From Schizochytrium sp. CCTCC M209059 (Eukaryota > Sar > Bigyra > Thraustochytrida > Thraustochytriidae): a stretch of DNA of 64,000 nt. Below the pieces are notes generated by a model that made no database searches, was not told where the DNA came from, and saw nothing but the letters and a program-made list of their open reading frames with translations. The DNA is taken from assembly GCA_000818945.1 (NCBI GenBank), contig KN805451.1:28825-92824 (forward strand), in the 5' to 3' direction. Of the stretch, positions 1 to 8,727 are shown in pieces (positions within the stretch are counted from its first letter, which is position 1; each line of letters opens with the position of its first letter). The position numbers and the translations under genes are program-made.

Positions 1-1341
1 GCACGTACGCACGCACGCACGCAGGCACGCAGGTCCGTACGTCCGCAGACCGGCTTGCGTTGCAGCTCTGTCTGTTTCTGTCTCAAGGGCGGCGTCGCTC
101 CGGCCGGCTAGGAGTACGTAAGCGCCTCGTAAGGTGCGCGTGCACCACGTGCCAGCGGGGCACCTCGCGCCTCCCGCGCCGACCAGGCCGTCCGCAGCGG
201 GGCCGCGGCAGCAGGCCGCGAGCGCTCTCCTTGAGGGCGCGGTGGGCCGCGATGTGCTGCGCTCCGCGCTGCTTCGCTCGCTCCGCGGCGCCGGGCGGTC
301 TCGAGCGACAGGCGCGGCGACGACGGAGACTCGGCCTTCGAGTTGTACGCTCTTCGGCGAAACACCGCCCTTCGGGAGATTTGGGGGACAGCCCGGTAAA
401 GTTTTAGTTTTACCGGTAATGCTATGTTCCGATAGGCCATTTTCCCGGCACGGACCCTGTAGGGGGGTTTGCCCCGGCCTTTGGGCGTGTATCTCTGCAG
501 CGGGGCGGTCGTTGGCGCCGTTCGAAGAATCTCGCACAGAAGCCGCCGGGAGTCGCTTTTGCTCTCGTGTTTCACCCACGGACCACTGCTCCGACCGTCG
601 CGGTATGATTGTTGGTGTCAAAGATGGAGCAGCACGAGTCCAGCAGGGGGGGGTTGTCCCTGCGACGCCTTGATTTGGGCCATAAAGCCTAACTGTCACT
701 CGTCACTGCGCAGAGAGAGAGAGAGAGAGACACAGGTGAGAAAGATTTTTCTTTCTGCGGTTGGGCGGCGGGGATACACAGTGCGCGGGCGGTATAACCC
801 ACTTGCGCGAGCGGAAAGCCCCACTTGCGCGTCGCGTCACCTGCGGCACAGTGGGCGCGGCGGGAGTCCGACTTGCTCGGGCCGCGCGCAAGTGGAGCAA
901 ACGCGAGGTAAACAGAGTTTTGCGGCGGCGGAAGGCTCCCGATCCCGCGGCAAAAAAAGAGAGCAGCGCGAGCGACCAAATCCAAACTCGACGCGCGAGA
1001 CGCGGCAGAGGCGGCGACGCACGCGCGCACGCGGGCAGACGCGGCGACGCGCGCGCGGCCGGCGGCACGGACAGGCGCGGCGCGCGGGCTGCGGCGGGCG
1101 CGAGCGTGAGGAGGCCGCGCTCGGCCGGGCCGTGATTGAACCGCGGGATCGGGTGATTGATTTGATCTCATTTGAGTGACCGATTGACGCGCCCGCGAGG
1201 TCGGTTGGTCTCGCTTGCTCTACTATCCTCCCCTGCACTGCACGACGCTGCGCTGCGAGAGCAGAGCAAAACACGGCCGGGGATCCAGGCCGCGCTCGAG
1301 CGCGGTCGCGGCGAGAGGTCGCGATAGAAGAGGCCGCAAGC
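1..1341. other. 5' intergenic region, no supported gene
   Basis: Several overlapping open frames exist on both strands, but all are arginine/alanine-rich translations of GC-rich DNA with no recognisable domain, so none is called. The segment opens with an ACGC-type simple repeat (about 1-33) and holds a short GA dinucleotide run (about 711-731). A perfect 8-bp inverted repeat with an 8-nt loop lies at 393-416. The distal part probably contains the promoter and 5' leader of the Myb-JAMM gene that starts at 1342. Confidence 0.5.
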
Positions 1342-4300
1342 ATGGCCATGGACGACGCGAGCTCGGCGCTGATCGCGCGCTTGCTGCAGGAGGACAACGA
1401 GTACGCGATGAATGCGATGGCCGGGTTTATGGACTCGAGCGAGTCCGAGGAAGACGACGGCGCCTACGTCGGGGGCAGGCGCAAGCGCAAGAAGAAGGGC
1501 GGCAAACGCGGCCAGGGCGGCAAGCGGCGCACGCTGGACGAGGACTACGAGCAGGCCAACGTCTCGGACGTTGCCGACGACGAAGAGGACGACTACCTCA
1601 GCGACGACAGCGCCGGGGCTAAGCCACGCCGACGCGGACGTGGACGCAAGCAGTCGAGTGCTTCTTCCAGTAAAAAAGACGGCGAGAGGAAGCGTGCAGC
1701 CCCGCGCCGCTGGACCTCGACCGAGGAGACTCGCTTCGAAGAGGCCCTTGAGCTCTACGGTCGCGACTGGAAAAAGTGCGCCGCCCATCTCGACTCGGGA
1801 CGCAAGCCCCGCGACATCGCTTCGCATGCGCAAAAGTACTTTATCAAGCTCTACAAGGACGACAAACCCTTGCCAGACAAGGTGCGCGAGTCCGGAGAAG
1901 GGTACACCCTCTCAGGCAAGCCGCTCGACCCAAACTCAGCCGCCGCGCGCGCTTATGGCGTTCACGGATCTCGCGGCCAACGCGCCTACCGGACCGAGGT
2001 TGCCAATGCCAAGCGGTCCGCCGCCGCGGAGAAGCGCAGGTCTGACTCGGTGTCTTCGCAGCAAAAGTCGAAAGTCACCGAGACCGGCGAGCAGCATGCC
2101 ACCGTCATCGCCGCTGACACTACCACCGCCCACAATGGTAACACGGAAAAGGAAAACCAGGGCAGTCAGTATCACGCGGCAGTGCCTGCTGCGGTCAACT
2201 CCACCGCTGTCTGCGCGTCCACCGGTCCTGAGCAGCAGCAGCAGCAGCAGCAGCACTCCAGTGCGTCATCACGCTTTTACGAGCATTCTCGTGAGCAGCT
2301 CGCGTCGAGTCCAGTCCTTGAATTCGGATCAAACGAAGCTGTGCACGTACATGGCTCTAGCCTGCATGGTGGCCACACTTCAGCAACAGCAGCACCAGTG
2401 GCTGCAGCATCATCATCAAGAGCAACAGAAGCAGCAGGCAGCGGCGGCGGCGGCGGCCGCGGTAGCGTTGGCGTTTCGTCCCCTTCCGCTGCGTACGACC
2501 AGGCTGATCGTGACATGGATGCAGCATTTGCAGCAGAATCGTCTGCGGGTCACGGACATCCAACCTTTGACGATGATGACGATCAGGGCGCGCTGGGCCT
2601 CGCTACAAATTCTGTCGCTGCGCCTGTGCATACATCGGAAGACTCGCTGAATCGAGATGACCAGCCAAGAGCGCCCAGCCCACAGCAAGTCGAACGCAAA
2701 GAGCACTCTCATCGTTACGAGGAGCAACCGTCTCATCAAGCGGAAGCATCGCCTGATTGCCCCGCTGCAACTGGGCGGAGTGGACGCGGCAGCAGCAATA
2801 GCTCGAGATCCGGAGCCCAGCCAGACATATCCGAGCCCGATGAGGCTTCTGATCCAGCTGACGTACCTGAACAAGGAGACGAGAGCAACGACGGCATCCA
2901 TTATGATGTGGAAGGTCTCCCGGAGGGCTTTAACATCATGGATGAGACGGCTGATTTAAGTTCGCTGTCAGCACGTCAACGCAACGATGTCCTCTTGGCC
3001 CGAATGAAGGCCAAGGGAATCAAGCTCCGGCAAAAGGTCGATGGTGCAGGACCTCGCCGTCGCGACTACCAGAACAACGACAACAATGACGACGACGATG
3101 ACGACGGTAACGAGAGCGGCTGCGACAATGATCGACACGATGCCGAACGCACCGGCGGTAAACTTGGTTCTGGCCCGAGCGCTGCCGAAAAACGCAAATT
3201 ACGGGCCCAACGCAAAAAGCAAGAGGCGTGGGAAAAGCAGCAAGCCAAGCAGCAACAAGTATACGGCGAGGACGGCAGAACAGAGTACTCGAGGAACCGT
3301 TCGCGTCGACGGACCGCCACACGGTTCATTCAGGCCCCTTCGGAAGCTCTTGAGTTTGTTCCCTTTTCTCAGTATGTGGGCCCTCCCGCAAGTGGACCGC
3401 GATCGCAGCCGTTTCGCGTCACTGTTCACTCGAGTGTGTATGCAACGGTGGATTTGCACGCTCACTTGTCCACGTCAGAAGTGATGGGCTTCCTTGCCGG
3501 TACCTTTGATGCTGCGAAACTAACTATCGAAATCAAGGGCGCCTACCCAGGTCGGTCCACCTTGGACGGTGCCACCGAGTGCGAAATGGATCCTATGACC
3601 GAGGTGGCGCTGCGCGACACGATCCAAAAGGACGGGCTGACCGTGGTCGGGTGGTACCATAGCCATCCGACCTTTGAGCCGGTACCCAGCCAATGCGATG
3701 TTGCGAACCAGGCCAACTACCAGGCGCTTTTCCGGGATGGTCCTTCGAATCTTGAGCCGTTTCTTGGACTCATCATGAGCCCTTACGACATGCGTCTACC
3801 GCAAAGCAACCGATCGCAATTTTCGTGGTTCTATGTCGAATCGCCCACCCTGACCAAGACTGCCAAACGTGTGGAGGCGGACCTTGTTTGTGACGAGGCG
3901 CTGCCACCGGAGGCCCGCGAACGCATGCGCGCGCTGGTAAAGGAGAAGGATCAGTCGAGCAGCGCTGCTGTTGATTTCTCCAAAACGTGGCGCAGTCTCC
4001 CCGGCCAGGCACCTTGCACGTATGCAGAGAAGGTGCGACGTTCTCTTGCCTTTTGGCTGCCACCGCTCGTGCATGGTCTTGTGTCCGATGAGGCCCGCCG
4101 CTTGACCTCAAGCTCGAGCCCGGCTGCATTAACGTCTTCGGCGTCTTCGCCTGAACCGGCTTCCTCCTCATCATCTTCTTCTTCGTCGTCGTCGTCGTCC
4201 GCGCTGGACCCAGAGCAGAGTGAGGCGAGGCCCGAAGCTCTGATAGAAGGGACTCCTCAAGTCCCCAAGGAAGTTGCACCTCAAGTTCCTACGGAGGCGA

Positions 4301-4659
4301 CGCCGCAAGTTCTTGCCGAGACAACGCCGCAAGGGGCTCTTTCTCACAGCAGCAGTGTCGAGGTGAAGCCTGCTACGGATGACTCCACCACAGTGACGGA
4401 TGCGCAAGGATTGGTTCGCCGACTTCCTGCAAGAGCCGCAGCTCGAGCCAAAGCGAAAGCAGCTGCCGAGGCCAAAGCCAGAGCCGAGACGAAAACTGAG
4501 ACTGAGACGGAAACGGATCCAACTCAGCTGGATGTGACATTGCCAAAATCACTTGGTCGAAACGATGTAGCGCCTGCCACGACGCCACCAGCTGAGCTAC
4601 GCCCTCAGAGTGCAGCCGACGCACTTCTCGATGACATCCTTGGCGGTCTTGTGAGCTAG
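1342..4659 (+). CDS. Myb (SHAQKYF)-JAMM/MPN domain protein, MYSM1-like putative histone H2A deubiquitinase
   Basis: The 1105-residue product joins a Myb/SANT DNA-binding domain to a C-terminal MPN metalloprotease domain. The Myb domain is near residues 122-173 and ends in the SHAQKYF signature typical of plant and protist one-repeat Mybs. The MPN domain has a complete JAMM zinc site: Glu713, then His773-Ser-His775-Pro, Ser783 and Asp786. An intact JAMM predicts active isopeptidase chemistry, and by analogy with animal MYSM1 it would remove ubiquitin from histone H2A. The SWIRM domain found between SANT and MPN in animal MYSM1 was not recognised. The linker is instead a long low-complexity stretch with polyQ, polyG and acidic runs, and the tail after the MPN domain is poly-Ser and Ala/Lys-rich. 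ATG 1348 is an alternative start two codons downstream. Confidence 0.85.
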   Translation: MAMDDASSALIARLLQEDNEYAMNAMAGFMDSSESEEDDGAYVGGRRKRKKKGGKRGQGGKRRTLDEDYEQANVSDVADDEEDDYLSDDSAGAKPRRRGRGRKQSSASSSKKDGERKRAAPRRWTSTEETRFEEALELYGRDWKKCAAHLDSGRKPRDIASHAQKYFIKLYKDDKPLPDKVRESGEGYTLSGKPLDPNSAAARAYGVHGSRGQRAYRTEVANAKRSAAAEKRRSDSVSSQQKSKVTETGEQHATVIAADTTTAHNGNTEKENQGSQYHAAVPAAVNSTAVCASTGPEQQQQQQQHSSASSRFYEHSREQLASSPVLEFGSNEAVHVHGSSLHGGHTSATAAPVAAASSSRATEAAGSGGGGGRGSVGVSSPSAAYDQADRDMDAAFAAESSAGHGHPTFDDDDDQGALGLATNSVAAPVHTSEDSLNRDDQPRAPSPQQVERKEHSHRYEEQPSHQAEASPDCPAATGRSGRGSSNSSRSGAQPDISEPDEASDPADVPEQGDESNDGIHYDVEGLPEGFNIMDETADLSSLSARQRNDVLLARMKAKGIKLRQKVDGAGPRRRDYQNNDNNDDDDDDGNESGCDNDRHDAERTGGKLGSGPSAAEKRKLRAQRKKQEAWEKQQAKQQQVYGEDGRTEYSRNRSRRRTATRFIQAPSEALEFVPFSQYVGPPASGPRSQPFRVTVHSSVYATVDLHAHLSTSEVMGFLAGTFDAAKLTIEIKGAYPGRSTLDGATECEMDPMTEVALRDTIQKDGLTVVGWYHSHPTFEPVPSQCDVANQANYQALFRDGPSNLEPFLGLIMSPYDMRLPQSNRSQFSWFYVESPTLTKTAKRVEADLVCDEALPPEARERMRALVKEKDQSSSAAVDFSKTWRSLPGQAPCTYAEKVRRSLAFWLPPLVHGLVSDEARRLTSSSSPAALTSSASSPEPASSSSSSSSSSSSSALDPEQSEARPEALIEGTPQVPKEVAPQVPTEATPQVLAETTPQGALSHSSSVEVKPATDDSTTVTDAQGLVRRLPARAAARAKAKAAAEAKARAETKTETETETDPTQLDVTLPKSLGRNDVAPATTPPAELRPQSAADALLDDILGGLVS

Positions 4660-4702
4660 ATTTTTACTCTCATACTCACACAGACTTTTGCTGCAGTCTC
4701 TC

Positions 4703-4746
4703 AGCCAGCCAGTCGCCGGCATTTAGCCAGCCAGTCGCGGGCATTT
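4703..4746. repeat. 22-bp direct repeat, two copies
   Basis: Units 4703-4724 and 4725-4746 differ at one position (4719 C versus 4741 G). A partial third unit follows, decaying into AGCG/AGCC repeats. The array lies just past the stop codon of the Myb-JAMM gene. Confidence 0.85.
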
Positions 4747-4858
4747 AGCCAGCGAGCGAGCCATCTAGCATGCGTGTATGCAAGCATGCAAGCAAGGCTC
4801 TAAAAGAAGAGACAAACTCAAGTTCCGCACACACTTTTCTTCGTCAATCGTTCATGCA

Positions 4859-4888
4859 TACATGCATGCATTCATTCATTCATTCATG
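4859..4888. repeat. CATT/CATG tetranucleotide microsatellite
   Basis: A short run of CATT units mixed with CATG, in the 3' spacer between two convergent genes. Confidence 0.75.
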
Positions 4889-5018
4889 CATACGTTCAAC
4901 ACTTGTGTACCCTGAAGTACCCTCGTTTTCCTTCATTCTACCTTCATTGTTCTTTTTTCTTTTCTCTTTTCTCACGACTTTTTTTTTTGCATTCGACCAA
5001 TAATTCTTTTTTACAAGA

Positions 5019-5960
5019 TTACTTATCGTGAATAAAACCAGCCTTGAGTCCCTGAAAGTCCGGATCGCGCTTTTCGACGTAGCTTGCGACACCTTCCTTG
5101 CTGTCAGGATGCTTGAAGGATCGGGGCATGAGTTGGTCAGAGTCTTCGTAAGATGTATCTTGGTCAAGATCGAGGTGCTCGTACACCTGGCGCTTCATCG
5201 CCGCCATGGAGGCTGGCGAGCACATCTTGGCCATCTCGCGGGCATACTCAAGCGTGGCCTTCATGAGGGCGTCCTTGTCCTCGTAGACGCGAGTGACGAG
5301 GCCAAGGTCCTTGGCCTCATCGCCAAGAAACACGCGGGACGACAAGAGCACGTCGAGGGCATTGGAAACGCCGGCAATGCGGGGCAGCATGAAGGAGCTG
5401 CCGTGCTCGGCGACGAGACCACGCTTGGCAAAGGCCGAGGTGAACTTTGCGCCCTTGGTGGTAAAGCGTACGTCTGTGTGCATGGCCAGCACAAAGCCAA
5501 GGCCTGCAGCGGGGCCGTTGATGGCGCCGATGATGGGCTTGGGGATGCGCGTGGCCTGCGACTGCTGCAGGCTGCGGCGAGCGGTCATGCCGGCAGGCTG
5601 CCTGTCCTTGCTGCCAATCGTCTTGAGAAGCTCCATCTCGGCGCCCGCGCAGAACGCGCGGCCTGCGCCCGTCACGACAATGACTCGAACGCGTTCATCG
5701 GCGGCGGCCTTGTCGAGCATGTCAAAGTACAGCGCCTGCATCTCGTTCGTCAGCGAGTTGAGCCGTGTCGGGCGATTCAAGGTCAGCACGCAGACTCCGC
5801 CATCAACGACCTCGTAGAGAATAACGTCCTTCTCTTGCTCAGCGGCGTCGGCGGCGCTCGACGTCGCGTTCGCCGACACTTGCTGGGACGCCGTCTTCAC
5901 CTCCGGGGCCAGATGCCGCCGCAGCATCTGCGCGCGGCGCGCCGAGCGTGAGGCGTCCAT
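5019..5960 (-). CDS. Enoyl-CoA hydratase/isomerase family protein
   Basis: The frame encodes a crotonase-fold enzyme of 313 residues from the ATG at 5960, the usual family length plus a short N-terminal extension. The two oxyanion-hole segments are visible (TGAGRAFCAGAE and INGPAAGLGF), as is the GLVAEHGSS segment carrying the glutamate expected for hydratase activity. The family hydrates or isomerises enoyl-CoA thioesters, usually in beta-oxidation or branched-chain amino-acid catabolism. The first 45 residues are Arg/Ala/Ser-rich and could be a mitochondrial presequence. The C-terminus is HDK, so there is no classical PTS1. The frame stays open upstream to 6326, but that extension is low-complexity and probably 5' leader. 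Substrate cannot be assigned. Confidence 0.88.
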   Translation of the reverse strand: MDASRSARRAQMLRRHLAPEVKTASQQVSANATSSAADAAEQEKDVILYEVVDGGVCVLTLNRPTRLNSLTNEMQALYFDMLDKAAADERVRVIVVTGAGRAFCAGAEMELLKTIGSKDRQPAGMTARRSLQQSQATRIPKPIIGAINGPAAGLGFVLAMHTDVRFTTKGAKFTSAFAKRGLVAEHGSSFMLPRIAGVSNALDVLLSSRVFLGDEAKDLGLVTRVYEDKDALMKATLEYAREMAKMCSPASMAAMKRQVYEHLDLDQDTSYEDSDQLMPRSFKHPDSKEGVASYVEKRDPDFQGLKAGFIHDK

Positions 5961-6985
5961 GGTTCTTCCTGGCGAGGTCCGCGTGCACGCTGCGAGTCCG
6001 CGATCTGGTGGCGAAGCCGTTCGCGCCGCGGGACTTGGCTTTCTCACAGCGAGCGATGCGGTTCTGCCGGGTTGGCCTCCGGGCCCAGGATGCAGGCAGG
6101 CCTTCTTCCCTCTGTAGTGCTGCTTACTGCTGCGTGCAGGGCGTAGTACCCGAGCCTGAGCCTGGCAGACCGAGGCCAACAATCCGATCATGGCGCGAGG
6201 CCGAGTCCGACAGGCTGCCGGGCCAGATCGTGGCGGCGCCGCGGGCGACCCCGGGGGCCTCGGCCGCGGCAGCGTCTCGGCGCCCGCGGCCCAGAATGCG
6301 GCCGACAGCGAGTCGAGACGGGGCAATGGAGGGGACCAGCGCGCAGCAGCGAGACATCCCCGGGCACAAGGCGGCGACTCGGGAGTCCCAGGGGGAGGAC
6401 GGACAGAGGATCGGGATGTAAAATCACATCATGGGGCTGAACGAGCAGCAGCAGCCAGCAGAGTGGTGATGGTGGAGACGAAGAAGAAGAGGAGGAAGAA
6501 GAGGATAGTGATCTTACGATGGTGCAAGAGAATGGAGATAGTAGGTATATGTGTCTGTGCGAAGGTGAAGGTGTAGAGTGAGAGAAAGAGTGACAAGTAC
6601 AATGACGACGACGACGACGAAGAAGAAGAAGAAGAAGATGATGATGATGATGATGATGATGCAGGAGAACAGGGATCATCATGGGCAAGAGAACAATCCG
6701 TTCTGAGAGACGCACAGAGAGAAAAGACCAGCAGAATGGGGATATTGATGTTGCTGATGCTGCTGATAATGATGACGCAAGCAAGTACGTTTGCCATGAG
6801 GGACTCAGAGACTCAGACTTGCCGGCTGGCTAACTGGCGAGCTAGCAACCTAGGTAGCTGCCTGAATGATTCCTTGCTCACTGATGATTGCTCACGCTTG
6901 AGCGAGCATCTCATGACGATCAGAACGATGGCAATAGCAAAAGAATGTAAATTTCAAGAGGTCAGGAAGAAAAGAAAGAGAAAGG
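5961..6985. other. Intergenic region, promoter side of enoyl-CoA hydratase
   Basis: About 1 kb without a supportable gene. Frames here translate to polyserine or arginine-rich sequence and start mainly at non-ATG codons. A trinucleotide tract (about 6603-6661) of GAC, GAA and GAT blocks is the most obvious structure. The half next to 5961 should carry the promoter of the minus-strand hydratase gene, and the half next to 6985 is the 3' flank of the cysteine-rich gene. Confidence 0.5.
6603..6661. repeat. Compound trinucleotide repeat (GAC)n(GAA)n(GAT)n
   Basis: Three consecutive homogeneous triplet blocks in non-coding DNA. Their order mimics an acidic coding repeat (Asp-Glu-Asp), but no supported frame uses it. 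Confidence 0.85.
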
Positions 6986-7543
6986 CTAGTCCTCGTAAAG
7001 CGGGTCGCAGCGCTTTTCTTTGCAAGCAAGAAGCTTGCTGCGACACTTTTCCATAGAGCAGTCGGCCATGGCGCGTAATAGATAGTCCTCGTAGCACTTG
7101 GTGTAGGCCTCGGACTCTACGGCTTTGGAGGACTGGCAGCCAGTTACACAGCGATGCCACTCCTTGATTTTGGCAGGATTCGTGATTGTGTCGGGCGCTT
7201 TGCGGCCCTGAGGAATCTCAGAGACCTCGGGCACGTCGTCACCCTTGACACGACGCTGCATCTCGAGCGTTGAGCCCTTCATGCCAAGCGCATTGGCTTC
7301 GCATTGTGTCTGGCAGTACTCTGCATGCTTTTTGAACTCTTCGGTGGCGATAGGCCCGCACGCCGTTCTCGCTCCCTTGAGAAAATGCTTGCGCGCACAC
7401 GGGCCGTTGGCAGAAATGCATTTGCTCACCTCGGTAAAGCAACGACTCGCGGTCTTGAAGCACGCCTCGCCTCGCTCCTGCTCCTTGCCCTCCGGCAGCG
7501 AGGCGACCATGCGGTCCTGCACGGCGCGCGAATACTTGTCCAT
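6986..7543 (-). CDS. Small cysteine-rich protein of unknown function
   Basis: From the ATG at 7543 the product has 185 residues with 14 cysteines and no signal peptide or membrane segment. The N-terminal half has Cys28, Cys35, Cys42 and Cys49 exactly seven residues apart, which would line one helix face. The C-terminal half has CX3C pairs (YCQTQC, HRCVTGC) and CX4C pairs (CSMEKC, CKEKRC). Paired cysteines on helices resemble CHCH or small-TIM-type oxidatively folded proteins, but the spacing fits no family I can name. The frame is open to 7711, but those 56 residues look like leader sequence. I do not recognise a homologue. Confidence 0.65.
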   Translation of the reverse strand: MDKYSRAVQDRMVASLPEGKEQERGEACFKTASRCFTEVSKCISANGPCARKHFLKGARTACGPIATEEFKKHAEYCQTQCEANALGMKGSTLEMQRRVKGDDVPEVSEIPQGRKAPDTITNPAKIKEWHRCVTGCQSSKAVESEAYTKCYEDYLLRAMADCSMEKCRSKLLACKEKRCDPLYED

Positions 7544-8727
7544 CTTGACTCCGTCTACTGCGCTGCCGCCGCTTCCTCTCTTCCCCGGAGCGCAAGCTGC
7601 AGCGGCTCGTGTCAACCCTGACTGATCTCGAGCTCGAGCTCCACGCTCTCGTTCGGGCTTTGTCTCGCGGGAGATACGAGCTGCCGCAGATACTCCCGGC
7701 CTTGAGACCAACTATCTGACCTGATTGACGGCCAAAACTCACCGCCGTTTCGGCAGCACAGGCCGCTCGCTACCTCGATCAATTTGCGGACAATTTCCCT
7801 GGCGAGCAAAGACGTCTTCTCCAGAGCGCTGGCCGGCGAGACGTCATTCGTCCTCTGCCGGCCGAGCGTCCTCCGTCGCTCGCTCGCCGCCTCGCGGCTT
7901 TTATGCGAAAGCGGCCCCGCGTGTCGCAGAACTATTCCCGAACCACCACGGAACTATGCAATTCGGGTTGCGGCGAGGAACCGTGACAGAACTGACAAGG
8001 AACGGCGGTTCGCGCTGGTTCGCCAAGGCGGCGTCTAGGCGGGCGGCCTGGCGCGGCGCCGTTGTCGCGGCAGACCTCGAGGCCGCTGTCGCCGCTGCCG
8101 CCGCCCCCGCGCCGCCTTCGTCCGCGCCGCGCGCCCTTGCGCCCGCGCGAGGAGGCGATCCGATCCGAGCCGCCGCGCGCTGCGTGCCCGCGGGTCTCAT
8201 TCCCCGGGCGCCGCTTCGTGTCCGCCGCTGCGCAGTCGGGGCGCGAGCAGCGAGGCTGCCAAGGTGGCATTCCTTCGCTCCTTCATACGTGCATTCATTC
8301 GTCCATCCATCCATCCATCCATCCGCCAGCTCGGCCGCGCAGCCGCTGCAGACGCGCGAGCGCGAGCCGACGCGACGCCCCGGCGAGGAGACCGTCCCGC
8401 GCAGAGCGGCCGTGGGCCTGCTCGAGGCCAGCTGGCCACGAGGCGAGGCCGTGGGAGCCGTCCGTGGTGAGCTCTATTCTATATCTTGCCGCGAGCGGTG
8501 AACTACTTTGCTCGACGTGGTGAACGTTGGGCACGGAATTCGGGTCGAGGCCACGTGGTGTGCGTGCGAACGACCACGTCAGCAAGGGACGCAGACGAGT
8601 GAAGTCGTTGTTCGATCCGATTTGATCCGATCCGATTCGATTCGATACCTTTCGTGTCGTTTTGCTTTGTCTGGACAAGCGAGGTAAGGCAAGACAAGGC
8701 TAGAGGCAGCGAACCAGGAAAGTCGCC
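7544..8727. other. Divergent promoter region between the cysteine-rich gene and SEC24
   Basis: Divergent genes flank this 1.18-kb segment, so it should hold both promoters and leaders. It is GC-rich and contains a CATT/CATC microsatellite (8291-8324) and a short GATTC/GATCC-type repeat near 8617-8646. The open frames here are Arg/Ala-rich with no domain, and none is called. Confidence 0.55.
8291..8324. repeat. CATT/CATC tetranucleotide microsatellite
   Basis: A short CATT run followed by about six CATC units, about 400 bp upstream of the SEC24 start. Confidence 0.85.

Larger units (their letters stand above)
4660..5018. other. Convergent intergenic spacer with simple repeats
   Basis: This spacer separates the 3' ends of two convergent genes. 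It holds two copies of a 22-bp direct repeat (4703-4746) with a partial third, a CATT-type tetranucleotide run, and a T-rich stretch near 4930-5010 that probably contributes 3'-end signals. No coding sequence is supported. Confidence 0.6.

Noticed and set aside
1..1341. Overlapping frames on both strands
   Set aside because: All translate to Arg/Ala/Ser-rich sequence from GC-rich DNA with no domain, and several lack an ATG.
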